From NCBI RefSeq assembly GCF_000429585.1, contig NZ_AUCD01000003.1:1-64000 (forward strand): 64,000 bases of DNA. Direction: 5' to 3'. The position numbers were made by a program, and so were the translations under genes. Within the stretch, counting starts at the first letter, position 1. The number at the start of each line of letters is the position of its first letter. Shown one piece after another: positions 44,049-51,308 of the stretch. The DNA comes from Atopococcus tabaci DSM 17538 (GTDB taxonomy: Bacteria; Bacillota; Bacilli; Lactobacillales; Carnobacteriaceae_A). The notes beneath the pieces are model-generated. The model was not told the DNA's origin, did no database searches, and was given only the letters and a program-made list of their open reading frames with translations.

Positions 44049-44837
44049 ATGAAAAAAGGTTGGCTTTACTTATTATTCAGTACGCTGCTGCTTGGCTATT
44101 CGTCAACGGCTTCACCGGTTGAAAGCTCCGAGGTGGAACTGCCGCCTCCCGCTATAGAAAAAGTCGCGCAGCAAACACAAGAAAGTTCGGTCCGCTTCCT
44201 CTATGGAAGTCCAGCGCTGTTTGCGGCGGTTGTATATGAACCTGCTCCGATTGAAACCATCGAAACGGCAGCTCTTGAACCGGAAAACGAAGAAGCAATC
44301 CCGCAGGAAGAGACGGCCGTCCATGAAGAAGCGCCGTCGGACACTGTGCCGGAAGAAGCCGCACCCGAGATCGAAACCGAAACAGCAACAGAAGTTCCCG
44401 AATCAGGAACAAAACCCTCAGCAGAAGAAAGCACACCTCCGTCCACTCCAAACGCCGCCTCTCAGACATCAACTATCGAAGAAACTCCCGATACGGAACC
44501 AGAATCATCGAGTTCGTCCGTTGAACCGCAAGAAACGCCGCCAGAAGAAACCGAACCATCCTCAGAGTTCCCATCCGAACCCACTAACGAGTTAGAAACC
44601 GACCCTTACGAAGAAGAACAACAAATTTTGGAAGCCGTCATCTCCCAGCTGCCGTTTGATGCGGAAGGGCACCAGTTTTTCTTGGTCAAACTGGATGCAA
44701 CCCTGTACCAAGTGGAAATCCGCCACTCCAACCTGCAAGGCGATGTGGAAATCTCCAATATGACAGGCATTTACCAGTACGACTTGAGCAGTGGAAGACT
44801 GTCGGTGATGGACCCGATTACGGGTGAGTTCAACTAA
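44049..44837 (+). CDS. Secreted protein with long acidic Pro/Glu/Ser/Thr region
   Basis: A 262-residue protein with an N-terminal signal-like segment (MKKGWLYLLFSTLLLGYSSTAS) without a lipobox cysteine. Residues 70-190 are low-complexity E/P/T/S-rich, like wall-spanning stalks. The last 65 residues form a small domain (FFLVKLDATLYQVEIRHSN, ISNMTGIYQYDLSSGRLSVMDP) that looks like a beta-rich PepSY/DUF-type fold, but I cannot name it. Ribosome site AGGAGG precedes ATG 44049. Confidence 0.7.
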   Translation: MKKGWLYLLFSTLLLGYSSTASPVESSEVELPPPAIEKVAQQTQESSVRFLYGSPALFAAVVYEPAPIETIETAALEPENEEAIPQEETAVHEEAPSDTVPEEAAPEIETETATEVPESGTKPSAEESTPPSTPNAASQTSTIEETPDTEPESSSSSVEPQETPPEETEPSSEFPSEPTNELETDPYEEEQQILEAVISQLPFDAEGHQFFLVKLDATLYQVEIRHSNLQGDVEISNMTGIYQYDLSSGRLSVMDPITGEFN

Positions 44838-44851
44838 ACCACAACATAGAG

Positions 44852-44888
44852 AGGCATTCGTCTCCTTAGGGGCGAATGCCTATTTTTT
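44852..44888 (+). terminator. Bidirectional terminator
   Basis: AGGCATTCG / CGAATGCCT stem followed by ATTTTTT; it lies between two convergent genes. Confidence 0.8.
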
Positions 44889-44904
44889 GTACCGCTGTTT
44901 TCCT

Positions 44905-45828
44905 TCAACCAAGAGTAGGAAACTTGTACTCCTCAGAAAGATCGTCCAGATAGGGGTTTTCCGCTTCCAGGATGCGGACCAACTCATTGGAGGTCGCCCG
45001 GTGGATGATGTAATCGAGAAAGTCATAAAAAGAGTATTCAAAGAACGGATATGCTTGTTCCTTGAGTTGTTTATGTATGATGTTTTCAGACCCATACGAC
45101 TCCGGCACACGGACATAATTTCCATGAGCCATCATCTCATCCCGCATTTTCCGCTGCGCCAGGTAAACCGTCGCAACACGGACCAGTTGTTGTTTGAATG
45201 CCGCCTTTTCAAGCGGCAGCACAAGTTGGCGGTGCATACGGCAATTCAAAACAGTCTGCTTGAGAGTGGACTCAAACGTGGCATGCAGCACGTGATGCAT
45301 TGCATACCAACTTGCTGGTTGCTTACTGGTGCCGCGGTCCGGAACAAAGACAGTTTCCCCGGAAATGTAGGGACACCGCTGGGTAAATCCGAAGTACTTG
45401 TGGATTTTCTTATTCACCGTATACGGGAACCGTTTGTGTTCGAAATACCGGTCCATTAATTGTTTAGAGGTTTCTTTCGTCTTCAACGGCGCATCCTTCA
45501 GTTGAAAGACGAGGGTGTTGTAAGAAGTCGCATCTTGTTCGCTGATATCCAAAATATACAGCGTGTCTTCATTGACCAGAATATGCGGGCATTCGAAACT
45601 GATGTCCAACACCTCCGTCAACAAATCGGTTTTAATCTTCAACGGATCTATCGTTGTGTGATACACAGGAAATACGGCCGGTGGCTCATGAGGAATCGGC
45701 TCATTGAAATAATCTTCTTTAGAGAGTCGGTGCCCGTTTCGATCGGAAAACAACGAACGGTTTGTGAAGCCTTCCTTCCACCTAAAGAAAAATTTCTCAT
45801 GTTGACGTTCTTCAAAACAATCGACCAT
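44905..45828 (-). CDS. ComK-like competence transcription factor (divergent, extended)
   Basis: A 307-residue soluble protein. Residues about 150-225 align with the core of ComK: the run CPYISGETVFVPDRGTS, then PASWYAMHHV (ComK: PPIMVD..IFLFPTLSST, then P-x-x-x-W-I-x-H-V-H-V), followed by a strand-rich stretch ending MHRQLVLPLEKAAFKQQL. The protein is about 110 residues longer than B. subtilis ComK, mostly at both ends. ATG 45828 follows AAAAGGAGGCAGG. It is divergent from a sigma-factor gene, which fits a competence regulator. The similarity is judged by eye, so the assignment is moderate. Confidence 0.55.
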   Translation of the reverse strand: MVDCFEERQHEKFFFRWKEGFTNRSLFSDRNGHRLSKEDYFNEPIPHEPPAVFPVYHTTIDPLKIKTDLLTEVLDISFECPHILVNEDTLYILDISEQDATSYNTLVFQLKDAPLKTKETSKQLMDRYFEHKRFPYTVNKKIHKYFGFTQRCPYISGETVFVPDRGTSKQPASWYAMHHVLHATFESTLKQTVLNCRMHRQLVLPLEKAAFKQQLVRVATVYLAQRKMRDEMMAHGNYVRVPESYGSENIIHKQLKEQAYPFFEYSFYDFLDYIIHRATSNELVRILEAENPYLDDLSEEYKFPTLG

Positions 45829-45867
45829 GTGACCTGCCTCCTTTTCATGTTATTTATTTCACATAAT

Positions 45868-45909
45868 ATTGTAAGCGATACCCACATAAAAATACAAGCG
45901 GATTTTTAT
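45868..45909 (-). promoter_or_regulatory. Promoter and A/T dyad of the ComK-like gene
   Basis: On the minus strand TTGTAT (45897-45892) and TACAAT (45873-45868) have an 18-bp spacer. ATAAAAAT (45886-45893) and ATTTTTAT (45902-45909) form a perfect 8-bp dyad over the -35 box. ComK binds paired A/T tracts, so autoregulation is possible, although the spacing is not the classic AAAA-N5-TTTT. Confidence 0.4.
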
Positions 45910-46137
45910 TTTTATTCACTTTGTCTTGTGTGTTTCCGATTAACCTCCACTTTATATTAAAAAAAGAGTGAGAAAAGAGTTGTTTTTATTCTAAAGTGGG
46001 GGCTTTTGAAACGGAATTGGAAAAAGCAGAGAATACGGCGCCAATTCATGGACGTTTGGCGTTTTGTCAAAGTGTGTTGTCCCAAAGTAGGATGAAGGAG
46101 AACAAGGCCTTGTACCAAACATAAAGGACGATGAGAA

Positions 46138-46722
46138 ATGACGAAACGCAGATTGACACCTGAAAAGGAAGCGGCGTTTTTCGAACAATACGCTGGAATT
46201 GTTTATGGAGCGATGAAGCGGTTGGAAATCCTCCGCACACATCCGGACTACGAGGACTATGCGCAACATGGGTTGATGAAACTGGTGGAAGCGTACGAAA
46301 CGTATCCAGAAACGGTGGATCACACAAACAGCCGGAATCCATTCGCCGGGTATGCCTATCAAAGAGTGCGCTGGCACTTGTTGGACTTGTTGCGAAAGGC
46401 GCAAAAGAAAACCGAACATGAAACAGGACTGCCGGAAACATTCGACACGTTGTATCCGGATGACCAGTCCCCCGTGGAAGACAGCCAGGTGGAGAGGGAA
46501 CTGGTCCGCAGTATGCTGTCGTTGCTGACAGAAACAGAGCAGCGGTACTTGGTGGATTTGGTACTGCATCAGCTGACATCGACCGAGATGGCGGAGAAAT
46601 ATGGAGTGATCCGCAAAACGGTGTACACTCGCCGCAAAAAAATCGGTCACAAGCTGCGTCACTTTTTACCGGTATTGAAAAATGAAACGGGACAAGCACA
46701 ACAAGGAGGAGAACAAAGATGA
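46138..46722 (+). CDS. Sigma-70 family factor, ComX/SigH-like
   Basis: A 194-residue small sigma factor. Region 2 is recognisable in FFEQYAGIVYGAMKRL and DYEDYAQHGLMKLVEAYE, with the melting/recognition helix FAGYAYQRVRWHLLDLLRK; region 4 ends in an HTH, STEMAEKYGVIRKTVYTRRKKI. It lacks regions 1 and 3 and any anti-sigma partner nearby, as in ComX/SigH proteins of Lactobacillales that switch on late competence genes. ATG 46138 follows AAAGGACGATG. Its stop overlaps the start of the amidase gene (ATGA). Confidence 0.78.
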   Translation: MTKRRLTPEKEAAFFEQYAGIVYGAMKRLEILRTHPDYEDYAQHGLMKLVEAYETYPETVDHTNSRNPFAGYAYQRVRWHLLDLLRKAQKKTEHETGLPETFDTLYPDDQSPVEDSQVERELVRSMLSLLTETEQRYLVDLVLHQLTSTEMAEKYGVIRKTVYTRRKKIGHKLRHFLPVLKNETGQAQQGGEQR

Positions 46723-47402
46723 AAAAATCACTCATCATCGATGCGGGACATGGAGGAAAAGATCCGGGAGCTGTCGGATTCGGGACAAAAGAAAAAGAGT
46801 GGACGCGTAAAATCAGCATCTACCAATATGCCCGTTTGAGAGAATTGGGAGCCGATGTGGCGTTGACTCGATCGACCGATGCGACATTGGAGCCGGCGCA
46901 GCGTACAGCGCAGATCAAAAACAAGTACGACTATTGTCTCAGCAACCATTGGAATGCATTCAACGGGAAGGCACGGGGAGTGGAAGCCATCCATTCGATT
47001 TATGCAGGAAAGGAGATGGCGGAAGACCTCGCCCGGGCGGTTTCAAAAGCAGCCGGCATCCCGTTTCGACGCGTGTTCAGTAAAAAGAACAGCACCGGAC
47101 AGGATTGGTATTACATGCACCGCTTGACCGGGAATACCCGGACGGTGATTCTTGAATACGGCTTTATCGACAACCGCGAAGACCATGCTGTCTACAGCCG
47201 GGAAGACACATTTTATCAAGCGGCGGAAGCGGTGGTTCAAACACTCTGTCCCAGTCTGGGCGTGTCGTATGTCTCGCCCCAATCAAAGAAGAAACAATTA
47301 TATCGGGTCCAAACGGGTGCTTTTTCAAAAATAGAGAATGCGGAAGCACAGATTCGAGAGCTGAAACGAGCAGGATTTGACGCTGTCATCTTAAATAAAT
47401 AA
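46719..47402 (+). CDS. Cytosolic N-acetylmuramoyl-L-alanine amidase with short SPOR motif
   Basis: A 227-residue Amidase_3 enzyme that would cut the MurNAc-L-Ala bond of peptidoglycan. Zinc and catalytic residues: H11 (DAGHGG), an acid at about E25, H77 (LSNHWNA) and E146 (ILEYGFID). Residues 195-227 (YRVQTGAFSKIENAEAQI...) are one half of a SPOR repeat, then the protein stops. No signal peptide is present, as in sporulation amidase CwlC and phage endolysins. It is translationally coupled to the sigma gene, which is unusual and suggests co-expression in a competence-like or lysis programme. Confidence 0.88.
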   Translation: MKKSLIIDAGHGGKDPGAVGFGTKEKEWTRKISIYQYARLRELGADVALTRSTDATLEPAQRTAQIKNKYDYCLSNHWNAFNGKARGVEAIHSIYAGKEMAEDLARAVSKAAGIPFRRVFSKKNSTGQDWYYMHRLTGNTRTVILEYGFIDNREDHAVYSREDTFYQAAEAVVQTLCPSLGVSYVSPQSKKKQLYRVQTGAFSKIENAEAQIRELKRAGFDAVILNK

Positions 47403-47420
47403 GATACGCAAAAAAGAAAG
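47401..47420 (-). promoter_or_regulatory. Third copy of the GCGTATCTT motif, at the amidase 3' end
   Basis: AAGATACGCAAAAAAGAAAG shares its first 17 bases with the motif before NERD gene 2 and begins at the last base of the amidase stop codon. In the orientation used by the NERD genes it would read antisense into the amidase and sigma genes. Whether it is active is unknown. Confidence 0.3.
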
Positions 47421-47505
47421 AAAAAAATTAAATAAGACAAAGTTATCCGAAAAGTTTGTCAGAATTGCGAATTTTTTAAAATTCACTGGAAACTTTTTCC
47501 AAACA

Positions 47506-47608
47506 TGTTATAGTGAGTTCACATAGTGAAATACCAACTTGCTATAGCAAGTGCCCATATAGATCTATATAAGGGAAAACCCCCGTCCATTGTGGATGGG
47601 GGTTTTTT
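47506..47608 (+). ncRNA. Candidate small structured RNA
   Basis: An extended -10 box, TGTTATAGT (47506-47514), is followed by TTCAC-ATA-GTGAA (47518-47530), the perfect 16-bp palindrome ACTTGCTATAGCAAGT (47537-47552), the 14-bp palindrome ATATAGATCTATAT flanked by CCC/GGG (47554-47575), and a strong terminator, AACCCCCGTCCA / TGGATGGGGGTT with TTTTTT (47578-47608). No reading frame fits. Transcription from about 47521 would give an RNA of about 88 nt built from three or four hairpins. I recognise no known family. Confidence 0.55.
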
Positions 47609-47681
47609 CATTTTTAAAGAATATCCCACCTGGAAACGTTTTTCTGTATACTAAAGAAGGAATACAAGAGGAGTGACGGAA

Positions 47682-47867
47682 ATGAAAAAAGAACCGAAAA
47701 AAGAGCAGTTGTCATTTTCAATGGGGTCTGGCATGGCGCTTGGGATTTCTTTTGGGGTTGTTTTCGGACTGCTGTTGGATAATTTGGGAGTGTGCATTGC
47801 GTTGGGTATTGCTTTCGGAGCAGCATACGGAGCAAGTCAAAGTAAGAAAAAGGACGACAACGAATAA
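47682..47867 (+). CDS. Small glycine-rich membrane protein
   Basis: A 61-residue protein with charged ends and two hydrophobic, glycine-spaced helices (GMALGISFGVVFGLLLDN and VCIALGIAFGAAYGASQS), like glycine-zipper membrane peptides. GAGGAGTG precedes ATG 47682 and TATACT lies at 47646-47651. Function unknown. Confidence 0.65.
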   Translation: MKKEPKKEQLSFSMGSGMALGISFGVVFGLLLDNLGVCIALGIAFGAAYGASQSKKKDDNE

Positions 47868-47927
47868 ACGCTCGAGTTTGACAAAAAAAGTATGGTACGA
47901 TAAAGAAAAGAGAAAAGGAGGAACCAT

Positions 47928-48851
47928 ATGGCTTCTTACATAGAAAACGCCAAAAAAGTGTTCCAAAATAATTTTGATTTAAAAGAAACAGAAAGTTTGT
48001 TGATCGTGACGGATGACGAGTTGGCGTCCATCGCGGAACATTTTTACAATGCCGGGAAAGCATTGGGAAATGAGGTTGCGTGGATACAGATGCCGGCAAT
48101 TTACACGTCCGGTGAAGAGCCGCCGGTTTCGGTTGCGGCTGCAATGAAAGCCGCGGATGTCGCGCTGTGCATCACCAAAGCGTCACTCACGCATACAAAA
48201 GCCCGCAAAGAAGCCTCCGCAGAAGACACACGTATCGGCACCATGCCGGGCATCACGTTGGATATGCTGGAAGAGGGCGCGATCACTGCAGACCCGGAAG
48301 AAGTCGAACAGTTGACAGCTCGTTTTGCCGGACTGCTTGAAACAGGGCGTTCTGTCCGCATCGAAAAAGACGGCGAAACCGTTGAGTTTTCCATCAACGG
48401 CCGCAAAGGCATTCCAAGTACGGGCATTTTCCGAAACAAAGGGGAAGCAGGAAACATCCCTTCTGGAGAAGCGTACACCGCCCCGTTGGAAGATTCCGCG
48501 AACGGAAAATTTGTCGTCGACGGCAGTATCGCCCAACTTGGAAAAGTGGATGAGCCGGTTGTTTTGACGATCGAACAAGGTCGCTTGGTGGATGCGTCCG
48601 GCGAAATGGGCCGCAAGCTGCTGGACCTTCTTGGAGACGGCAACGGACGAATTATTGCGGAATTCGGAATCGGCACCAACACAGCTGCCCGAATCACCGG
48701 TGTGGTATTGGAAGACGAAAAAGTCTACGGCACCGTCCACATCGCTTTCGGAAGCAACAAGCCATTCGGCGGAATCAACGAAGCCGGAGTCCACATCGAT
48801 TGTGTGACCACAAAACCAAGTGTCTGGATTGACGATGAAAAAGTGATGTAA
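47928..48851 (+). CDS. Aminopeptidase, M29-like family
   Basis: A 307-residue protein of the group usually annotated as leucyl aminopeptidase/M29-like. Conserved blocks: ALCITKASLTHTKARKEA, MPGITLDMLEEGAI, RKGIPSTGIFRNKGEAGNIPSGEAYTAPLE and IAEFGIGTNTAARITG, then VHIAFGSNKPFGG with the metal-binding His and Glu residues. It is shorter than classic M29 AmpS. AAAAGGAGG precedes ATG 47928. Confidence 0.85.
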   Translation: MASYIENAKKVFQNNFDLKETESLLIVTDDELASIAEHFYNAGKALGNEVAWIQMPAIYTSGEEPPVSVAAAMKAADVALCITKASLTHTKARKEASAEDTRIGTMPGITLDMLEEGAITADPEEVEQLTARFAGLLETGRSVRIEKDGETVEFSINGRKGIPSTGIFRNKGEAGNIPSGEAYTAPLEDSANGKFVVDGSIAQLGKVDEPVVLTIEQGRLVDASGEMGRKLLDLLGDGNGRIIAEFGIGTNTAARITGVVLEDEKVYGTVHIAFGSNKPFGGINEAGVHIDCVTTKPSVWIDDEKVM

Positions 48852-48859
48852 TGAATGAA

Positions 48860-48896
48860 AAAGCTGCCCCGCAATCAAAGAGGAGCAGCTTTTTTG
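48860..48896 (+). terminator. Terminator of aminopeptidase gene
   Basis: AAAGCTGC / GCAGCTTT stem extended by CCC/GG pairs and followed by TTTTTT. Confidence 0.85.
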
Positions 48897-48918
48897 TTTC
48901 GTCGAATCGAATGGGGGT

Positions 48919-49061
48919 CCCACTTTTCCATGAAGGTCATTGCCACGGAAAAGTGGGGTAGTTTTTTTAGCTCACTCTTTCGTGGAACAACTTTTCACGT
49001 AAAAGCAAACCTTCTTTTTCATCTCACTCTTTCGTGAGACAGCCGCTCACGTAAAAGTGGA
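48919..49061. repeat. Palindromic array, family B, three units
   Basis: ACT cores of the opening arms (CCCACTTTTCCATGA, CTCACTCTTTCGTGG, CTCACTCTTTCGTGA) are at 48922, 48974 and 49026, exactly 52 bp apart. Closing arms: CCACGGAAAAGTGGGG, TCACGTAAAAGC and TCACGTAAAAGTGGAG. It fills the gap between two convergent genes after the aminopeptidase terminator. Confidence 0.82.
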
Positions 49062-49072
49062 GCCACTCAAAC

Positions 49073-49100
49073 AAAAACTCCCCTCACCAAACGAGGGGAG
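49073..49100 (-). terminator. Terminator of bactofilin-like gene
   Basis: CTCCCCTC / GAGGGGAG stem with TTTTTG on the minus strand. Confidence 0.8.
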
Positions 49101-49107
49101 ACACCAT

Positions 49108-50304
49108 TTACGGTGAGGTCACTTCCGGTGCAGCGGGTCTCCGGTAGTGGGAAAGAATCAATGCGACGAGACCGGTGATGGCGACCAACAAGCCAACCAG
49201 ACCGCCGACAAACGGAATCAAATCCAGCAGTTCCAAAATCACCAAACCAATGAGCACCAGCCAAATTTCCCTATGAAGATTTTCCCAGTGGAACCGATTG
49301 GCCAGCCATGAGCCGATAAAGACCGCCACAACAATTTTCGAAAGATACAAGAAGATGGCGTACAACGCCGCAAGAATCAAAGCGAGAGGAATACCGATGA
49401 CTGTAATCATCAACAACACAACCACTAACGGAGTGACCAGCAAGGCCAACAAACCGAACCCCATAGTTTTCAAGGGAACTGCTGCGATAGGCGGAATCGT
49501 GTTCATCCAAAAATCCGAACGCCACAACTTGAATAAAAGCCAAACCAACAGCGCACTCAACAAGCTCCACAAGATACCAAGCAGCGTGGCGATGACACGT
49601 TCTGAAGTGGTAGGCGGAGCGGGGCGCCTATTTTCCTGCGACCTTCGCTGAAAATCGGTCTGCCCATTGATGGTTGCATCCGGATGAATCGTCGCTTCAT
49701 TCGGACTGGTATAATTCAAATCCCCTTCAAGGACTGCAGAATCCTCCAAGGTCAACTGCTCCACATCAAAGTTGGTATCGCCCCCAACCGAACCATCCAG
49801 CGTAAACCGTTGACCGGCTCCAAACAGATGACGCGAGAGCGTTCCTAACTGCACGAGGGTGGAGCCCGTCATGAAGAGGTCTCGACCGATTTGTGCGTCT
49901 TGACTGACCGTTATTGTAGCCCCGGCCAGAAAACCGTCTTGCTCATTTTGCCCGTTCATCGTGATTGTCTGACCTGCACCATAAATGTTCCCGGTGACTT
50001 CACCGTTGATAATCACCGTTTGGCCTGCCGCGAACAACGAGCCGTTGATAGTTCCGTTCACTTGAATCGACTGCCCGGATGCGAAAGTTGTTCCGTTTAC
50101 CGTCCCGTCAATTTGAACCACATCACCTGAAAAGAATCCCGGTCCGTCAATCGTATCGCCTTCCGCCAGTACAAGTGTATCGCTCATCCGGTTCATATTA
50201 GACGCATGGACGGATAAGGAGAAAACGGACAGCGCCATCACCAATAACGTCACTATATACACCAGTCGGAGCCATTTCCGCTGATTTTGTTGATCGTTTC
50301 TCAT
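49108..50304 (-). CDS. Polymer-forming (bactofilin-like) membrane protein
   Basis: A 398-residue protein. After an N-terminal signal or anchor (LRLVYIVTLLVMALSVFSLSVHAS), residues 40-200 carry a right-handed beta-helix made of repeats such as GDVVQIDGTVNGTTFASGQ, SIQVNGTINGSLFAAGQTV and IINGEVTGNIYGAGQTI, as in bactofilins. Residues 230-390 hold four or five hydrophobic helices and end in a short tail. Start 50304 is preferred after GGGGTGG; two upstream frames lack a site. It is probably an envelope scaffold; the exact role is unknown. Confidence 0.8.
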   Translation of the reverse strand: MRNDQQNQRKWLRLVYIVTLLVMALSVFSLSVHASNMNRMSDTLVLAEGDTIDGPGFFSGDVVQIDGTVNGTTFASGQSIQVNGTINGSLFAAGQTVIINGEVTGNIYGAGQTITMNGQNEQDGFLAGATITVSQDAQIGRDLFMTGSTLVQLGTLSRHLFGAGQRFTLDGSVGGDTNFDVEQLTLEDSAVLEGDLNYTSPNEATIHPDATINGQTDFQRRSQENRRPAPPTTSERVIATLLGILWSLLSALLVWLLFKLWRSDFWMNTIPPIAAVPLKTMGFGLLALLVTPLVVVLLMITVIGIPLALILAALYAIFLYLSKIVVAVFIGSWLANRFHWENLHREIWLVLIGLVILELLDLIPFVGGLVGLLVAITGLVALILSHYRRPAAPEVTSP

Positions 50305-50505
50305 GATCCACCCCATTTTACCCAGCAACCGCAGCTCATAAATTGAGGCACCACTCCTTTTAGTAAAAACCGGAAGCATGACATATGAGTAAAAGGGCGG
50401 GAGAAAGATAACGAGTGTCTTTTTATCAAATTCATTCTATCACTAAACAGGTTTGGGAGGTACTAAATGCCACTCAAATATTTGAAGGTTTATGACGGAA
50501 AATGA

Positions 50506-50534
50506 TTGATTTTGAATGACAGAGGTGATATAGT
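50506..50534 (+). promoter_or_regulatory. Promoter of fru operon
   Basis: TTGATT (50506-50511) and TATAGT (50529-50534) with a 17-bp spacer, 18 bp before the first start codon. I saw no clear cre box here. Confidence 0.55.
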
Positions 50535-50552
50535 AATCACGAGGTGAAGAAA

Positions 50553-51308
50553 GTGCTTACAGAAGAGCGCCATCAATATATAATCGAAAAATTACAAAAA
50601 GAACACACCTTGAAAACCCAAGAATTAATGGAGGAGTTAGGGTGTTCAGAGTCCACGGTGCGGAGGGATTTGTCGCAGCTGGAAGAAGAAGGCGTGCTTG
50701 TTCGTGTTCATGGGGGAGCCAAACGCGTGTATACGATGTCTTCTGAACCGGAAATGGAAGAAAAATCCGCCAAAAACATTCAAGAAAAACAGCAGATTGC
50801 CCGATTCGCAGCCGGATTGGTGGAGGAAGAGGACATTTTGTTTCTGGATGCCGGAAGCACGACATATGAAGTCATCCCTTATTTGGAAGGTATTCAAAAC
50901 TTGCTGGTGGTCACCAACGGAGTGAGCCATGCGCAGCTCTTGACGGAGCACAACATCGCCACGATTCTTTTAGGCGGTCAAATCAAGTTGAAAACGAAAG
51001 CGATTATCGGCGCCACCGCCCAGGAGCAGCTCAGCGGGTACCGCTTCAGCAAAGCGTTTCTCGGCATGAACGGAATTGACGAAGAGTTTGGCTGCACCAC
51101 ACCTGATGTGGAAGAAGCGGCCATCAAACGGCTGGCGGGCAGCCACGCCAATCAGAGCTACGTGTTGGCGGATCATTCGAAATTTCACCAAGTGAGTTTT
51201 TCAAAAGTTGGCGAACTGGAAGATTATGTGGTAATCACCGACCACTTGGCGTCGCGCGAGCAAGAGGCATTCAACAGACGGACAAAAGTATGGGAGGCAG
51301 CAAAATGA
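50553..51308 (+). CDS. fruR: DeoR-family regulator of fructose operon
   Basis: A 251-residue repressor: HTH LKTQELMEELGCSESTVRRDLSQLEEEG with the DeoR fingerprint, then a C-terminal effector domain (LFLDAGSTTYEVIPYL, TNGVSHAQLL, GGQIKLKTKAIIGATA, LADHSKF) that binds a sugar phosphate, here expected to be fructose 1-phosphate. Start GTG 50553 after GAGGTGA. Its stop overlaps the fruK start, giving the classic fruR-fruK-fruA order. Confidence 0.92.
   Translation: MLTEERHQYIIEKLQKEHTLKTQELMEELGCSESTVRRDLSQLEEEGVLVRVHGGAKRVYTMSSEPEMEEKSAKNIQEKQQIARFAAGLVEEEDILFLDAGSTTYEVIPYLEGIQNLLVVTNGVSHAQLLTEHNIATILLGGQIKLKTKAIIGATAQEQLSGYRFSKAFLGMNGIDEEFGCTTPDVEEAAIKRLAGSHANQSYVLADHSKFHQVSFSKVGELEDYVVITDHLASREQEAFNRRTKVWEAAK

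Noticed and set aside
46719-47402. Prophage endolysin/lysis cassette
   Set aside because: The amidase lacks a neighbouring holin, tail or integrase gene and is coupled to a sigma factor, so a phage origin is not supported.
47237-47440. A gene driven by the third GCGTATCTT copy on the minus strand
   Set aside because: The 67-codon frame is antisense to the amidase and has no recognisable features; the motif copy may have no promoter role.
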